From Candidimonas sp. SYP-B2681 (GTDB taxonomy: Bacteria > Pseudomonadota > Gammaproteobacteria > Burkholderiales > Burkholderiaceae_B), in the NCBI RefSeq assembly GCF_003971065.1, contig NZ_RYDV01000005.1, positions 124,001-188,000 of the forward strand: 64,000 bases of DNA, written 5' to 3'. Both the position numbers and the translations under genes were made by a program. Shown here one piece after another: positions 17,976 to 27,503 of this stretch (position 1 is its first letter; each line of letters opens with the position of its first letter). A model generated the notes under the pieces. That model worked only from the letters and a program-made list of their open reading frames with translations. It was not told the origin of the DNA and ran no database searches.

Positions 17976-18725
17976 ATGAATACTGCCTTAGTTCGTAAGC
18001 GCCTTGTCATAGGCAACTGGAAAATGCACGGTACTCGTGCAAGCAATGCGGCTCTTCTTACGGGCTTGTGTGCTGGGGTGGCCGTCGTTCACGACTGTGA
18101 CCTTGCGGTTTGTGCGCCATTTCCTTATCTGGCACAGGTAAGCAGCAGTTTGGCGGGCAGCGGGATTTCTTGGGGTGCCCAAGACATCAGCAAGCACGAA
18201 CACGGCGCTTATACCGGTGAAGTCTCATCGACGATGCTAGGTGACTTCGGTTGTAAGTGGACTCTGGTAGGTCACTCCGAGCGTCGCACCCTGCACGGCG
18301 AGTCCGACCAGTTGGTTGCCGACAAGGCGGTATCAGCAATCAAGGCCGGCATCACTCCGGTGGTTTGTATTGGTGAAACCTTCGCTGAACAAGAAGCCGG
18401 GCGCACCAATGAAGTGATTTCCCGGCAACTGGCTCCTGTGCTGGCCCTAGGGGCGCAGTCGCTGAGTCAAATGGTATTGGCCTACGAGCCAGTATGGGCA
18501 ATTGGTACAGGACTTACGGCGACGCCTCAACAGGCTCAGGACGTTCATGCCTTTATTCGAGCACAACTGTCCGAATTAGGTGTGCCGCAGGTCCGAATTT
18601 TGTACGGCGGTAGCGTCAAGGCGTCTAACGCTGTCAGTTTGTTTGCCATGTCTGATATCGACGGCGCCCTCGTAGGTGGCGCGTCGCTGGTGGCAGAAGA
18701 ATTTTTACGTATAGCGGCCGCATAG
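17976..18725 (+). CDS. tpiA: Triosephosphate isomerase
   Basis: A 249-residue TIM-barrel enzyme of normal length that interconverts dihydroxyacetone phosphate and glyceraldehyde 3-phosphate. The substrate lysine is in GNWKMHG, the catalytic histidine in VGHSERR and the catalytic glutamate in AYEPVWAIGTG; the phosphate loop YGGSVKASN is near the end. The start at 17976 gives the normal N-terminus MNTALVRKRLVIGN; an upstream in-frame ATG would run back into the oxidoreductase gene. It is followed by secG after 16 bases. Confidence 0.96.
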   Translation: MNTALVRKRLVIGNWKMHGTRASNAALLTGLCAGVAVVHDCDLAVCAPFPYLAQVSSSLAGSGISWGAQDISKHEHGAYTGEVSSTMLGDFGCKWTLVGHSERRTLHGESDQLVADKAVSAIKAGITPVVCIGETFAEQEAGRTNEVISRQLAPVLALGAQSLSQMVLAYEPVWAIGTGLTATPQQAQDVHAFIRAQLSELGVPQVRILYGGSVKASNAVSLFAMSDIDGALVGGASLVAEEFLRIAAA

Positions 18726-18741
18726 GCCTCGGAGTTTTTTC

Positions 18742-19278
18742 ATGCAATGGTTGTCACCTGTTCTTCTGGCGATCCAGGTCGTATCGTCGTTGAGTATTAT
18801 TTTGTTGGTCTTGCTGCAACAGGGCAAGGGCGCCGACATGGGCTCTTCGTTCGGGGGCGGTTCGGCAGGTAGTTTGTTTGGCGCCACCGGTGCCGCCAAT
18901 TTCCTGTCGCGCGCAACCAAATGGGCCGCAATTATCTTTTTCGTATCCACCGGTGGTTTAGCCTACGTCGCGCACCATCCTGGCGGAAAGTCAATTCTTG
19001 ATGGCGGCGTTATGCAGGGCTTCCAGGCCCCCGTGCCTGCGACAGGGTCAGCGGTACCCGTAGCACCTAATGCTGCCGTGCCCGCCGTTCCCGCCGTTCC
19101 TGCAGTTCCTGCGCCCGCAGAGGTCCCCGCGACCCCCGCACCGGCTCAAGAGCCAGCAGCGACTGTTCCGGCTGCACCCGCTGCACCCGCTGCGCCGGAA
19201 GCGGTTCCTGCTCCTGAAAAACCAGCCGCGACGCAGGGTACAACGCCGCCTGCCACGGCGCCCGCTGGAACTAAATAA
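18742..19278 (+). CDS. secG: Protein-export membrane protein SecG with Pro/Ala-rich tail
   Basis: A 178-residue SecG. The first ~75 residues hold the two membrane segments (3-25 and 50-72) and the conserved loop LLQQGKGADMGSSFGGGSAG. SecG assists the SecYEG translocon. Residues from about 93 on are almost wholly Pro, Ala, Val, Glu and Thr. Such a tail is common in SecG of Burkholderiales and makes it longer than the ~110-residue E. coli protein. It lies tightly behind tpiA and before tRNA-Leu, a conserved order in this group. Confidence 0.93.
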   Translation: MQWLSPVLLAIQVVSSLSIILLVLLQQGKGADMGSSFGGGSAGSLFGATGAANFLSRATKWAAIIFFVSTGGLAYVAHHPGGKSILDGGVMQGFQAPVPATGSAVPVAPNAAVPAVPAVPAVPAPAEVPATPAPAQEPAATVPAAPAAPAAPEAVPAPEKPAATQGTTPPATAPAGTK

Positions 19279-19337
19279 CTGGCTTTCTGGGCTTTCGCTT
19301 GTTTCGGAAGGCTTGGAAAAATGCGAACCAAAATTCG

Positions 19338-19346
19338 TGCTAGAAT
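19338..19346 (+). promoter_or_regulatory. Extended -10 promoter of tRNA-Leu(GAG)
   Basis: TGCTAGAAT forms an extended -10 element (TGN plus TAGAAT). Predicted start of RNA near 19353 is eight bases before the mature tRNA. No good -35 at 17 bases was seen. Confidence 0.5.
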
Positions 19347-19360
19347 ACCGCTCTTTACAG

Positions 19361-19445
19361 GCCGACGTGGTGGAATTGGTAGACACGCTATCTTGAGGGG
19401 GTAGTGGCGAAAGCTGTGCGAGTTCGAGTCTCGCCGTCGGCACCA
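19361..19445 (+). tRNA. tRNA-Leu (anticodon GAG)
   Basis: Plus-strand cloverleaf of 85 bases with encoded CCA (19443-19445). Acceptor GCCGACG pairs with CGTCGGC. Anticodon stem CTATC/GGTAG holds TTGAGGG, anticodon GAG. In Bordetella-like genomes this tRNA sits between secG and nuoA; here about 32 kb of other genes separate it from nuoA. Confidence 0.95.
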
Positions 19446-19483
19446 AATAGTGGTAATGCAAAGCAGTCTGATCAAGTCTAACT

Positions 19484-19517
19484 AACCCGCTTCTTCATAG
19501 GAAGGCGCGGGTTTTTT
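19484..19517 (+). terminator. Intrinsic terminator behind tRNA-Leu(GAG)
   Basis: AACCCGC (19484-19490) pairs with GCGGGTT (19507-19513), with an inner TTC/GAA continuation, and the strand continues with TTTT. It ends the tRNA transcript. The following 284 bases to 19801 hold no recognisable gene. Confidence 0.85.
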
Positions 19518-19801
19518 AATGCAGTGTAGTCTTGTAAGGCCTTATATAATCAGTTGCTCTGTGTACGTTTATGTGTTCCTTATTAAACGATGCACATATA
19601 TGGTTTCACGCTATGCCGGCATGGGCCACGTCTGTGGTTCCGGTATTTTTGGACCAGATTCCAACCGGGCAAACCGGCACAGCCTTGCTACAGACTTAGT
19701 GGCGCACATACGTTCCGCATGCAACTTGCTGGCCGCCAAGTAAGCTGCACTAAGCGATGCACTTACGCCTCTGTTAGAAGCACCTGCCCAGGAGTCGCCT
19801 T

Positions 19802-21040
19802 ATGAAACGTAAAACTTCAAAAGTTCGGTCTGGCAAGTTAGACGCAATTCCGGAACCAGAGTCGGCCAGGCCAAGGTGGCGCAATGCCATTTTCGTGCTG
19901 CTAGGCCTCGTGCTGTGCATTGCTGCTGGCGGGTATGCAGCGCAGCGCTTTAATGCCCGTGCGGACCAGGGCACGTCTACCGATAGCGCGTTGCCGATGG
20001 CAGTGATTATGGGCGACGGTGTAAAGGGTCCCAAGGGCATGGTGTGGGTACCCGGCGGCGAGTTTCTGATGGGCAGCGATTCCAAGCAGGCGCAAGCAAA
20101 TGAAAAGCCCACGCACAAGGTCAATGTGCACGGTTTCTGGATGGATACGCATCACGTCACGAATGCCGAGTTCGCCCGTTTCGTCAAAGAAAGCGCTTAT
20201 GTGACGACGGCCGAACGTAAACCCGACTGGGAAACTCTCAAGGTTCAAATGCCGCCGGGCACGCCGGAGCCGCCAGCTGCGGCATTCGTAGCAGGGGCTA
20301 TGGTCTTTGTCGGGACAGAGTCAAAAGTGCCCCTCAATGATTGGTCGCAATGGTGGCGCTATATGCCTGGTGCGAACTGGCGCCACCCAGAGGGGCCAAA
20401 TAGTGACATCCAGGACAAGGACGATCACCCGGTGGTGCAGGTGTCGTATGAGGATGTGCAGGCCTACGCCAAGTGGGCCGGCAAGCGTCTGCCGACCGAG
20501 GCCGAATGGGAGTTCGCTGCGCGCGGTGGCCTAGAACAAGCGACCTACGTTTGGGGCGACGAACTGAAGCCGGACGGCAAGCAGATGGCTAATATCTGGG
20601 ACGTACAGAGGCGCGACTTCCCGGTCATCAGTCCCAAAGCCGGCGGTGCCGCCGGTACTTTGCCGACCGGCACGTTTCCGCCCAATGGCTACGGTCTCTA
20701 CGACATGACGGGCAATGCCTGGCAGTGGGTGGCCGACTGGTACCGTGAGGATTACTTCCAGCAGCAGGCAACACTGAAGCACATCGTCGATCCGCAGGGG
20801 CCGGACAACAGCTACGACGCACACGATCCGGGTGTGCCTGTCAGTGCGCCCAAGCGTGTGACACGCGGCGGTTCATTCCTGTGCAACGAAGATTACTGCC
20901 TCAGCTACCGGCCCAGCGCGCGGCGTGGCAACGATCCCTATAATCCCATGTCACACATCGGCTTTCGATTGGTCATGACTGATGCGCAGTGGCGCGCATA
21001 TACGAGTGAAGGTAAAGCCAAAGCGGCATCTCTGAATTAA
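19802..21040 (+). CDS. Formylglycine-generating enzyme (sulfatase-modifying factor, SUMF1 type)
   Basis: A 412-residue protein with a cytoplasmic start, one membrane segment (about residues 30-48) and a periplasmic FGE-sulfatase domain. Such enzymes oxidise a cysteine in sulfatases to formylglycine using O2 and copper. Many FGE-fold proteins lack the active cysteines; this one has both, C361 and C366 in FLCNEDYCLSYRPSARRG, at the same five-residue spacing as human SUMF1. Other family segments are GGEFLMGS, KRLPTEAEWEFAARGG and DMTGNAWQWVADWY. It converges with a Cys-type sulfatase, its likely substrate. The membrane anchor suggests it acts on the exported protein. Confidence 0.9.
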   Translation: MKRKTSKVRSGKLDAIPEPESARPRWRNAIFVLLGLVLCIAAGGYAAQRFNARADQGTSTDSALPMAVIMGDGVKGPKGMVWVPGGEFLMGSDSKQAQANEKPTHKVNVHGFWMDTHHVTNAEFARFVKESAYVTTAERKPDWETLKVQMPPGTPEPPAAAFVAGAMVFVGTESKVPLNDWSQWWRYMPGANWRHPEGPNSDIQDKDDHPVVQVSYEDVQAYAKWAGKRLPTEAEWEFAARGGLEQATYVWGDELKPDGKQMANIWDVQRRDFPVISPKAGGAAGTLPTGTFPPNGYGLYDMTGNAWQWVADWYREDYFQQQATLKHIVDPQGPDNSYDAHDPGVPVSAPKRVTRGGSFLCNEDYCLSYRPSARRGNDPYNPMSHIGFRLVMTDAQWRAYTSEGKAKAASLN

Positions 21041-21274
21041 TTCACGTTATGCTGCGAAAGCTCGGCGAGTTGATAAGCCATTTCTACCTGCTTATGGTCT
21101 GAGGCAAGTATTGAAGAAAAAGGGCGTAGGTTGATGATCATAAGCCCTTTCTCGTCAGGCTCGTGCTTATGTTTCACCCATATATTTCCCGAGTCTGGGC
21201 GATGCAATATCAGTAAAGCGGTGCTGACGGAATCGCCCGCAGCTTTTCTGCCGCGGGCGTCCTTGCGGGGTGGA

Positions 21275-22918
21275 TTACTTGCTGGGTCGTGCCGTTTCAA
21301 TTTTTTTCTGTGCCTCTTCCAGCGCCTTTTTCAGACTAAGCGTATCCGCGCCCTGACTTGGTGGGTAGTCCGTCAGCGTTTTCAGATGCTCGGCGATGAA
21401 AGGCCCCGATGAATTCAGCGCCCACATTTTCGCGGCAAAGAACTTTCGGCCAGCTGCGCCCCACTCATGTGATTCCTGATCCATCCTCTCAAGCGGATCC
21501 ATGAGCAGATTGAACAGGTAAGGAACGCTCATATAGGTTTTCTGGTTCCACCACGAGCCTTCCTTCTTGGCGCCGATGTGTATCTTCCAGGCGTCTACCC
21601 GTAAAGCCATGAGATCGGTTTCGTCGTAATAGAAAATCTCGTGTCGGGCGGATTCTTCACTTTCTCCGGTCCAATGTGCGAGATTGTTATAGCCGTCGAG
21701 ATGGACCCTGTACTTCGTCTCGCCCATCGTTTTGTCCCTGAGTAAGTCGTCCTTGAGGGTGGGTAGACCCGCTGCCGCTGCGAGCGTGACATAGAGGTCT
21801 TCATGATTCTGAATACCATTGGAAACGCTTCCGGGTTTGATCTTGCCAGGCCATTTCACTAGCATCGGTACCCGCACACCGCCTTCCCAAGTGGTGCCTT
21901 TCTCGCCACGGAAAGGCGCATAGCCGCCGTCTGGCCACAGCATTAGCTCGTAGCCGTTGTCGGTGGTGTAGATGACGATGGTGTTGTCGGCGATGCCCAT
22001 GTCTTCGAGTTTCTTGAGCAATGTACCGACCTGCTCGTCATGCTCGATCATTTTGGCGCGCACCACGTCTTCCTCGGCGCGGCCTTCATCGACCGCCATC
22101 TGGATGTATTTCTTCGGCGAATGCGAATGGATATGAGTGGCCGTCGTATTGAACCACAGGAAGAAAGGTTTGTCCTTGGACTGGCCATCCATCCACTTAA
22201 GCGTATGGGTCAATACTTCGGCATCGAAGGTCTCCATGCGCTTGCGCGTGAGGGGCCCGGTGTTCTCGATTTTCTGCTTGCCCACGCGTCCGAATTTCGG
22301 ATCCTCGGTCGAATCGTCCGTCGTTGTCGCCCAGGCATGAAGTACGCCACGCGGTCCCATCTTCTTCAAATACTCAGGATGCTTCTGGCCAGGATAATCG
22401 AGCTCTTCGGGCTCCTCTTCGGCATTCAGGTGATAGAGGTTGCCAAACCACTCGTCGAAGCCATGTACCGTCGGCAGGTGTTCATTGCGGTCGCCGAGGT
22501 GGTTCTTGCCGAACTGTCCGGTCGCATAACCTTGTGTTTTGAGCACTTCGGCGAGCGTGGGATTCTGCTTCTGTATACCCCGCGTTGAACCGGGGATGCC
22601 GATGGTCGTCAAGCCAGTGCGTATCGGCATCTGCCCCAGAATGAAGGCTGCGCGCCCAGCTGTGCAGCTCGGCTGCCCATAGTGATCGGTGAAGAGCATG
22701 CCTTCCTTGGCGATGCGATCAATGCTGGGCGTTCGCCCCATCATGCCGTGCGAATAAGCGCCGACGTTCCACATGCCGATGTCGTCGCCAAAGATAACGA
22801 CGATGTTGGGTTTGTTGCTTTGTGCGTGTCCTGTCGTTGGCACGATGGTTGCCGATACGGCCGTTACGGCCACCACGGCACCCATCAGGACTCTGCCCCA
22901 TGAGTATCTATTGAACAT
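21275..22918 (-). CDS. Cys-type sulfatase (arylsulfatase family)
   Basis: A 547-residue periplasmic sulfatase with a signal peptide (cleavage probably after GHA, about residue 32). Metal ligands are in IVVIFGDDIG (D45, D46). The formylglycine site is C85 in CTAGR (C-x-[P/A]-x-R), so it needs the FGE encoded next to it. The later TAIHIHSHSPK-like and YTTDNG segments are also family features. The start at 22918 is supported by an AGGAGA ribosome site; an upstream in-frame start would add 31 residues before the signal peptide. Substrate unknown. The HAD phosphatase gene lies 52 bases upstream on the same strand, so both are probably one operon. Confidence 0.92.
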   Translation of the reverse strand: MFNRYSWGRVLMGAVVAVTAVSATIVPTTGHAQSNKPNIVVIFGDDIGMWNVGAYSHGMMGRTPSIDRIAKEGMLFTDHYGQPSCTAGRAAFILGQMPIRTGLTTIGIPGSTRGIQKQNPTLAEVLKTQGYATGQFGKNHLGDRNEHLPTVHGFDEWFGNLYHLNAEEEPEELDYPGQKHPEYLKKMGPRGVLHAWATTTDDSTEDPKFGRVGKQKIENTGPLTRKRMETFDAEVLTHTLKWMDGQSKDKPFFLWFNTTATHIHSHSPKKYIQMAVDEGRAEEDVVRAKMIEHDEQVGTLLKKLEDMGIADNTIVIYTTDNGYELMLWPDGGYAPFRGEKGTTWEGGVRVPMLVKWPGKIKPGSVSNGIQNHEDLYVTLAAAAGLPTLKDDLLRDKTMGETKYRVHLDGYNNLAHWTGESEESARHEIFYYDETDLMALRVDAWKIHIGAKKEGSWWNQKTYMSVPYLFNLLMDPLERMDQESHEWGAAGRKFFAAKMWALNSSGPFIAEHLKTLTDYPPSQGADTLSLKKALEEAQKKIETARPSK

Positions 22919-22970
22919 GTCATCTCCTCTGTTGCGAGCGACCACACCCGGCGGCCATGGTTGATGCAGA

Positions 22971-23978
22971 CTACTTCTTTGTCTGATCCGGATAGATGCA
23001 TTTCCAGTCATTTTTCATGCTGATGACGACCCATTGTTTTGTTCTGGCTTCGTCCAGTGCCTTGTCGAGTTTGCCGACCTTGGATTCGCGGTCGTAGGCA
23101 AATTCGCGTTCGGCGTCGTCGTGGTGAACAAGGACCGTCAGACGCTTGCCACTGCCGGCCATCGTGTACTGCAGCATCTCCAGGTCGCCATCTGAATTGC
23201 CGAAGGCTGCAACGGGGCGACGTCCGATGGCGCGGTAAATACCGGCCGGTTTTCCGGGGCCGTCGTCGACAAAGTCAATCTTGGATTCGCGAATGAGTAC
23301 CGGATGTCCGTCCTGCATGTCGAACTTCACATCCGACAATGTGCCGATCACCTGCTCGGGAGGAATACCGTAAGCGGCTTCGGACCAGGGCCGCATGAAT
23401 TCGACGCTTCCGCCGGAAACGATAAAAGTTTTGAAGCCATTGGCGCGCAAATAGGAAAGCAGTTCCTGCATGGGCTTGTAGACCATCTCGGTGTACAGGC
23501 GCTTGGTTTGAGGATGGCGCGTCGTGGCCAGCCAGTCGCGTATGGTCTTGTCGTAGGCCTCAGTGGTCATGCCGCTATTGGCTTGTACCAGCAGTTCGAT
23601 TAGCGGCTTATGGCCGAGCTCGGCGAGTGCCGCGTCATCGTGTGCAATAAGCGCCTTGAAAACGGGGTTATCTTTCCACTCTGGATGCTCTGGCGCTGCG
23701 GCCTTGACCTGTTCAATCATAAAGGGGAACTGGAAGTAGAGCGGCTGTTCGCTCCATAAGGTGCCATCGTTATCGAAGGTGGCGACGCGCTCAGCCGGAG
23801 CAACGTAATTGGGCGACCTCTTATCTGTGACTTCGGCCACGAATTTGAAGATGGCCTGTTTATTGGGACCGTTGTTCCAGCAGGGGAGCGGTTCCGCGGC
23901 ATGCGCTGCCGCGATCACAACCAGAGCGATGCAGAGTGCGGCGAACAACTGCTGAGCAGCAAATCGAAGTGCATTCAT
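22971..23978 (-). CDS. Periplasmic HAD-family phosphatase-like protein
   Basis: A 335-residue protein with a signal peptide (cleavage near AAHAA, residue ~28). The HAD nucleophile motif is FDNDGTLW (D69, D71); a second motif with serine is FIVSGGS near 195, and the third acidic motif is AFGNSDGDLEM near 275. All key residues for phosphatase chemistry are present, as in phosphoserine-phosphatase-like secreted HADs. The start at 23978 has a GGGGGA site before it. It is the first gene of a unit with the sulfatase, suggesting joint release of phosphate and sulfate from esters; that link is inference. Confidence 0.82.
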   Translation of the reverse strand: MNALRFAAQQLFAALCIALVVIAAAHAAEPLPCWNNGPNKQAIFKFVAEVTDKRSPNYVAPAERVATFDNDGTLWSEQPLYFQFPFMIEQVKAAAPEHPEWKDNPVFKALIAHDDAALAELGHKPLIELLVQANSGMTTEAYDKTIRDWLATTRHPQTKRLYTEMVYKPMQELLSYLRANGFKTFIVSGGSVEFMRPWSEAAYGIPPEQVIGTLSDVKFDMQDGHPVLIRESKIDFVDDGPGKPAGIYRAIGRRPVAAFGNSDGDLEMLQYTMAGSGKRLTVLVHHDDAEREFAYDRESKVGKLDKALDEARTKQWVVISMKNDWKCIYPDQTKK

Positions 23979-24311
23979 ACATATCCCCCAAAATAGGAAC
24001 AGGACTGTTTCGTGCGTGATCTTTGCTTTGTCTCTATCGTGAACTCGGTAAAACCGTAGGTCAGTATAGATTGAGATTGTTAGATGCCATTCACGGAAAG
24101 GTGCTTTCTTTGCCAAGAAAGCGCATTCTGTGGTAACGGACTGAAACCCGTCAGTTCAGAAAAAATGAAACATTCATCCGGCGGCGCTCTGGAAAGCCTT
24201 GCTTTTTCCGGGGTATGTTTCTGGGAAAGTTTTCTGTATTTTGTAGCGTTTGGACAGTTTATGCTTTATCAGGTGCCGCGACATCGTCGGCAAGATGATT
24301 GAGCAGCCGCT

Positions 24312-25496
24312 TCAGCTAATTGGGGTTTTCTCGGCTTTTGTCTTTAGTCGGGCGCCGGACTCTTGGCCAAACAATCGTGAATTCGCGTCAGTGCGGAAGA
24401 GGACTGTTGGCTTTGTTGTGGCACTGGCGCCTTTTGTTTGCGCACGCACGACGATTTTCTGCACTGTCTCGTGATAGGGGGATTTATCGCAAACGGGATC
24501 TGCATTGGTCGCGTCGCCGGTCAAGGCCAGCGCCTGGCAACGGCACCCTCCGAAATCTTTTCCTTTTTCCGGACAGCTACGGCAGGGTTCTTTCATCCAG
24601 GCGTCACCGCGGTACATGTTAAAAGCCTCGCTCTCGTACCAGATATGCTGCAGGCGATGTTGGGTGACATTGGGAAATTCGATACCGGGCAGGGACTTTG
24701 CCGCATGGCAAGGCAGCGCGGATCCGTCCGGCGCTATGCCTAAAAACACAGAACCCCATCCGTTCATACAGGCCTTGGGCCGTGTTTCAAAGTAATCCGG
24801 CACGACAAATAAAATTCGCATCTTATTGCCGAACTTGGCTCGGTAGTCGTTAACGATGGCCTCGGCATGTACGAGTTGTTGGCGATCTGGCAACAATTGA
24901 GCCCGGTTAGCCAAGCCCCATCCGTAGTACTGGGTGTTGGCCAGTTCTAGGTACTCGACGCCCATGGCATCCGCCATCTCGATAATGCGTCCCACGTGGT
25001 CAAGATTGTAGCGGTGCAATACGACGTTAAGTACCATGGGGTAGTCGTACTCTTTGATCAGTTTAGCTACCCGCATTTTAAGATCGAAGGTTTTTGTGCT
25101 CGACAGGAAATCGTTCATCTCTTTGGTCGAGTCTTGGAAAGAAAGCTGAATGTGGTCAAGCCCTGCATCCTTCATTCGAATGATGCGCGTTTCGTTCAGT
25201 CCTACACCGGAAGTAATTAGATTGGTATAGAAGCCCAAGCGGTGTCCTTCGTCAATGAGTTCTTCGAGATCGCTACGCTGCATGGGCTCTCCGCCCGAAA
25301 AACCCAACTGTGCCGCGCCAAGTTGCCGGGCTTGCTGCAAAACATCTATCCACTGCGTCGTAGTCAGTTCTTGCTGGTTTTGAGCATAGTTCAGCGGGTT
25401 GTAGCAAAACACGCAGTGTAACGGGCACTTATAGGTCAGTTCGGCCAAAAGCCATAATGGTGGCGCAACAGATAGGGGAAGGGCATTGGCATTCAT
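24312..25496 (-). CDS. pqqE: PqqA peptide cyclase (radical SAM) PqqE
   Basis: A 394-residue radical SAM enzyme of PQQ synthesis. It forms the carbon-carbon bond between the glutamate and tyrosine of PqqA, with PqqD as peptide chaperone. The SAM iron-sulfur cysteines are C24, C28 and C31 in CPLHCVFC. The C-terminal SPASM cysteines are visible in LPCHAAKSL, CRSCPEKGKDFGGCRC and PVC. About 35 residues after the last conserved part form a poorly conserved basic tail, making the protein slightly long. Last gene of the pqqABCDE operon, 12 bases behind pqqD. Confidence 0.96.
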   Translation of the reverse strand: MNANALPLSVAPPLWLLAELTYKCPLHCVFCYNPLNYAQNQQELTTTQWIDVLQQARQLGAAQLGFSGGEPMQRSDLEELIDEGHRLGFYTNLITSGVGLNETRIIRMKDAGLDHIQLSFQDSTKEMNDFLSSTKTFDLKMRVAKLIKEYDYPMVLNVVLHRYNLDHVGRIIEMADAMGVEYLELANTQYYGWGLANRAQLLPDRQQLVHAEAIVNDYRAKFGNKMRILFVVPDYFETRPKACMNGWGSVFLGIAPDGSALPCHAAKSLPGIEFPNVTQHRLQHIWYESEAFNMYRGDAWMKEPCRSCPEKGKDFGGCRCQALALTGDATNADPVCDKSPYHETVQKIVVRAQTKGASATTKPTVLFRTDANSRLFGQESGARLKTKAEKTPIS

Positions 25497-25508
25497 GATG
25501 AAGATACC

Positions 25509-25772
25509 TCAAGTTATCCACCCGCGCTCGTAAGCCTCGCGCATGAAGTCCTCGACGTCCGGGCGCAGCCCCGTGGCCGAGAAAGCGCTCTCAAGGTCGT
25601 CGGTGATAGCGGAAATATCGCGCTCGCCATCACAGCGCTTCAGGATCTCTGCAGCGCTGGTGTTCAGTTTGACCATTCCTTCGGGGTAGAGCAGCACGTA
25701 ATTGGATTGTGCTTCTTCCCATTGAAGGCGAAATAGTCTGGATAATTTCGGTTTTTCCGGAAGGTCGCTCAT
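25509..25772 (-). CDS. pqqD: PQQ biosynthesis peptide chaperone PqqD
   Basis: An 87-residue PqqD (winged-helix RRE fold) that binds the PqqA peptide and presents it to PqqE. Conserved segments LFRLQWEEAQSNYVLLYPEG, LNTSAAEILKRCDG and a terminal REAYERGWI are present. The ATG at 25772 gives the normal length; upstream in-frame codons overlap the pqqC end. It lies between pqqC (21 bases upstream) and pqqE. The ribosome site is weak, so translation may be coupled to pqqC. Confidence 0.93.
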   Translation of the reverse strand: MSDLPEKPKLSRLFRLQWEEAQSNYVLLYPEGMVKLNTSAAEILKRCDGERDISAITDDLESAFSATGLRPDVEDFMREAYERGWIT

Positions 25773-25792
25773 GGGGTGGGTTTCAACCGTTT

Positions 25793-26509
25793 TCAAGGGT
25801 TGGCCTTTTCTATGGCATCCAGCATAGACCATAATACATCTAGCTTGAATTGCAGTATTTCTAAAGCGCGCTCTTGTTGGGCTCTGGTTGTGAAATGATC
25901 CAGGGTTACTTGCAATCCGTGTTCCACATCACGTTCCGCGAGCGAAATGCGACTTCGAAAGTATTGCAGCCCGTTTGCGTCGATCCAAGGGTAGTGCTGG
26001 GGCCAGTTTGCCAGACGGTCCTTGTGAATACGCGGCGCAAACATTTCAGTAAGTGAGGAACATACGGCCTCCTGCCAGGAAGACTGTCGCGCGAAATTTA
26101 CATAGGCATCGACAGCAAAGCGGACACCCGGGGCCAAGTGCTTTAGTGACCACAGTTCGTCGCTTGGAATGCCAACGGCGTTGCCCAGCCGCGACCAGGC
26201 TTCGATTCCGCCATCGTTTCCGTCGAAACCGTCGTGATCAAGTATTCGCAGAACCCATTTGCGGCGGGTTTCGCGATCGGGGCAATTGGCAATGATCGCG
26301 GCATCCTTTCGAGGGATGCTGATCTGATAGTAGAAGCGATTGGCAACCCAAGTGCGAATCTGGTCTGGCCGCAGTTGCCCGTTTGTCATCTTGATGTTGA
26401 ATGGGTGATTAATATGGTAGCCAGCGCCTTTCGCCCGCAATTGCTCTTCGAACGTCCTGCGGTCCCACGCAGGACCTAATACGGTGGTGTTAGGTAGTGG
26501 TGCGTTCAC
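25793..26509 (-). CDS. pqqC: Pyrroloquinoline-quinone synthase PqqC
   Basis: A 238-residue cofactorless oxidase of the heme-oxygenase-like fold. It carries out the final ring closure and eight-electron oxidation to PQQ. Typical segments are [29 protein letters not shown] and [24 protein letters not shown]. Full length. Its start overlaps the end of pqqB by four bases. Confidence 0.96.
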   Translation of the reverse strand: MNAPLPNTTVLGPAWDRRTFEEQLRAKGAGYHINHPFNIKMTNGQLRPDQIRTWVANRFYYQISIPRKDAAIIANCPDRETRRKWVLRILDHDGFDGNDGGIEAWSRLGNAVGIPSDELWSLKHLAPGVRFAVDAYVNFARQSSWQEAVCSSLTEMFAPRIHKDRLANWPQHYPWIDANGLQYFRSRISLAERDVEHGLQVTLDHFTTRAQQERALEILQFKLDVLWSMLDAIEKANP

Positions 26510-27432
26510 AGAGTTATCTCCATTCCGTCGAATGCAACCTCGATATCGTGACGCCTTAGCACGGCTGCCTCGTTCGAGTTTTCGTCGAGTATCGGGTTGC
26601 TATTGTTGATATGAATAAGAATTTTGCGTCGTGCTCCCAGAGCATCCAGCGTTTCGATCATTCCTCCGGGACCAGACTGGGGCAAGTGTCCCATGTCGGC
26701 CGACGTTTTTTTTGAAAGGCCCAGCCTGATCATCTCGTCTTGTGTCCAGAGTGTGCCATCGACCAAAACGCAGTCGGCGCTGCTCATTGCGGAGTTAATA
26801 TGAGGTTCGATTTGCCCTAGTCCCGGGGCGTAGAAAAGCTTTCTGCCAGTCGACGTGTTTTCGATCAGAAGGCCGATGTTGTCCCCTACTTGTGGATTAT
26901 CGCGATGCGGTGAGTAGGGCGGCGCTTTGCTTTTGAGGTCTAGCGCAGTAATGCTGATATTCGCCAAGCCAGGAATCTGTATTCGAGGCTCATTTCCCAA
27001 AGCCTTCACTGGAGTAACTGGATGCCAGGTTACGCCGCAATAGTGGGATAGCACCTTGGCCACTGGCATACCGTTGGAAAGATCATCCCAAACAGAGGGG
27101 GTGCAATATAGCGGTAAGGGCTTTCCCTCGCGTAGCATTAGCAAACCGGTAATGTGATCGATTTGCGCATCCATAAGCAGCACTGCACAGATGCCGGTAT
27201 CACGTATGCCGCGCTCCGGCTGCAATTCGGGCGTGGCGCGAATCTGGGCCAATATATCGGGAGAAGCATTGATAAGTAGCCAGTCGTCGCCGTTTTCGGA
27301 AACAGCGATGGAGGACTGGGTGCGTGCGCGGGCCTGAATCGTGCCTTTTCGGATGCCGTTGCAGTTGGGGCAATTACAGTTCCACTGCGGAAAACCTCCT
27401 CCGGCGGCAGAGCCTAGAACAATGACTTTCAT
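26506..27432 (-). CDS. pqqB: PQQ biosynthesis protein PqqB
   Basis: A 308-residue metallo-beta-lactamase-fold protein that acts as a hydroxylase on the PqqE product in PQQ synthesis. The N-terminus [21 protein letters not shown] carries the extra zinc-binding cysteines of the family. [16 protein letters not shown] holds the metal-site region in which the usual HxHxDH is altered, as in all PqqB. Preceded by pqqA and a terminator hairpin. Confidence 0.96.
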   Translation of the reverse strand: MKVIVLGSAAGGGFPQWNCNCPNCNGIRKGTIQARARTQSSIAVSENGDDWLLINASPDILAQIRATPELQPERGIRDTGICAVLLMDAQIDHITGLLMLREGKPLPLYCTPSVWDDLSNGMPVAKVLSHYCGVTWHPVTPVKALGNEPRIQIPGLANISITALDLKSKAPPYSPHRDNPQVGDNIGLLIENTSTGRKLFYAPGLGQIEPHINSAMSSADCVLVDGTLWTQDEMIRLGLSKKTSADMGHLPQSGPGGMIETLDALGARRKILIHINNSNPILDENSNEAAVLRRHDIEVAFDGMEITL

Positions 27433-27444
27433 AGAGCTTCCGAC

Positions 27445-27480
27445 AAAAAAACGCGGCGCCGATTTACCACTAGCGCCGCG
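27445..27480 (-). terminator. Intrinsic terminator/attenuator between pqqA and pqqB
   Basis: On the minus strand CGCGGCGC and GCGCCGCG (27473-27480 and 27452-27459) form an eight-pair GC stem with a 13-base loop, followed by seven T (27445-27451). It lies 24 bases behind the pqqA stop and 13 bases before pqqB. It should make pqqA message much more abundant than pqqBCDE, which suits a peptide used stoichiometrically as the PQQ precursor. Confidence 0.85.
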
Positions 27481-27503
27481 CCGTCCGCGAGATAAAGATC
27501 GTA

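Noticed and set aside
21041..21300. Possible small minus-strand gene of 87 codons between the FGE and sulfatase genes
   Set aside because: It needs a TTG start, overlaps the sulfatase end and has no ribosome site or known relatives; the 234-base gap is treated as non-coding.
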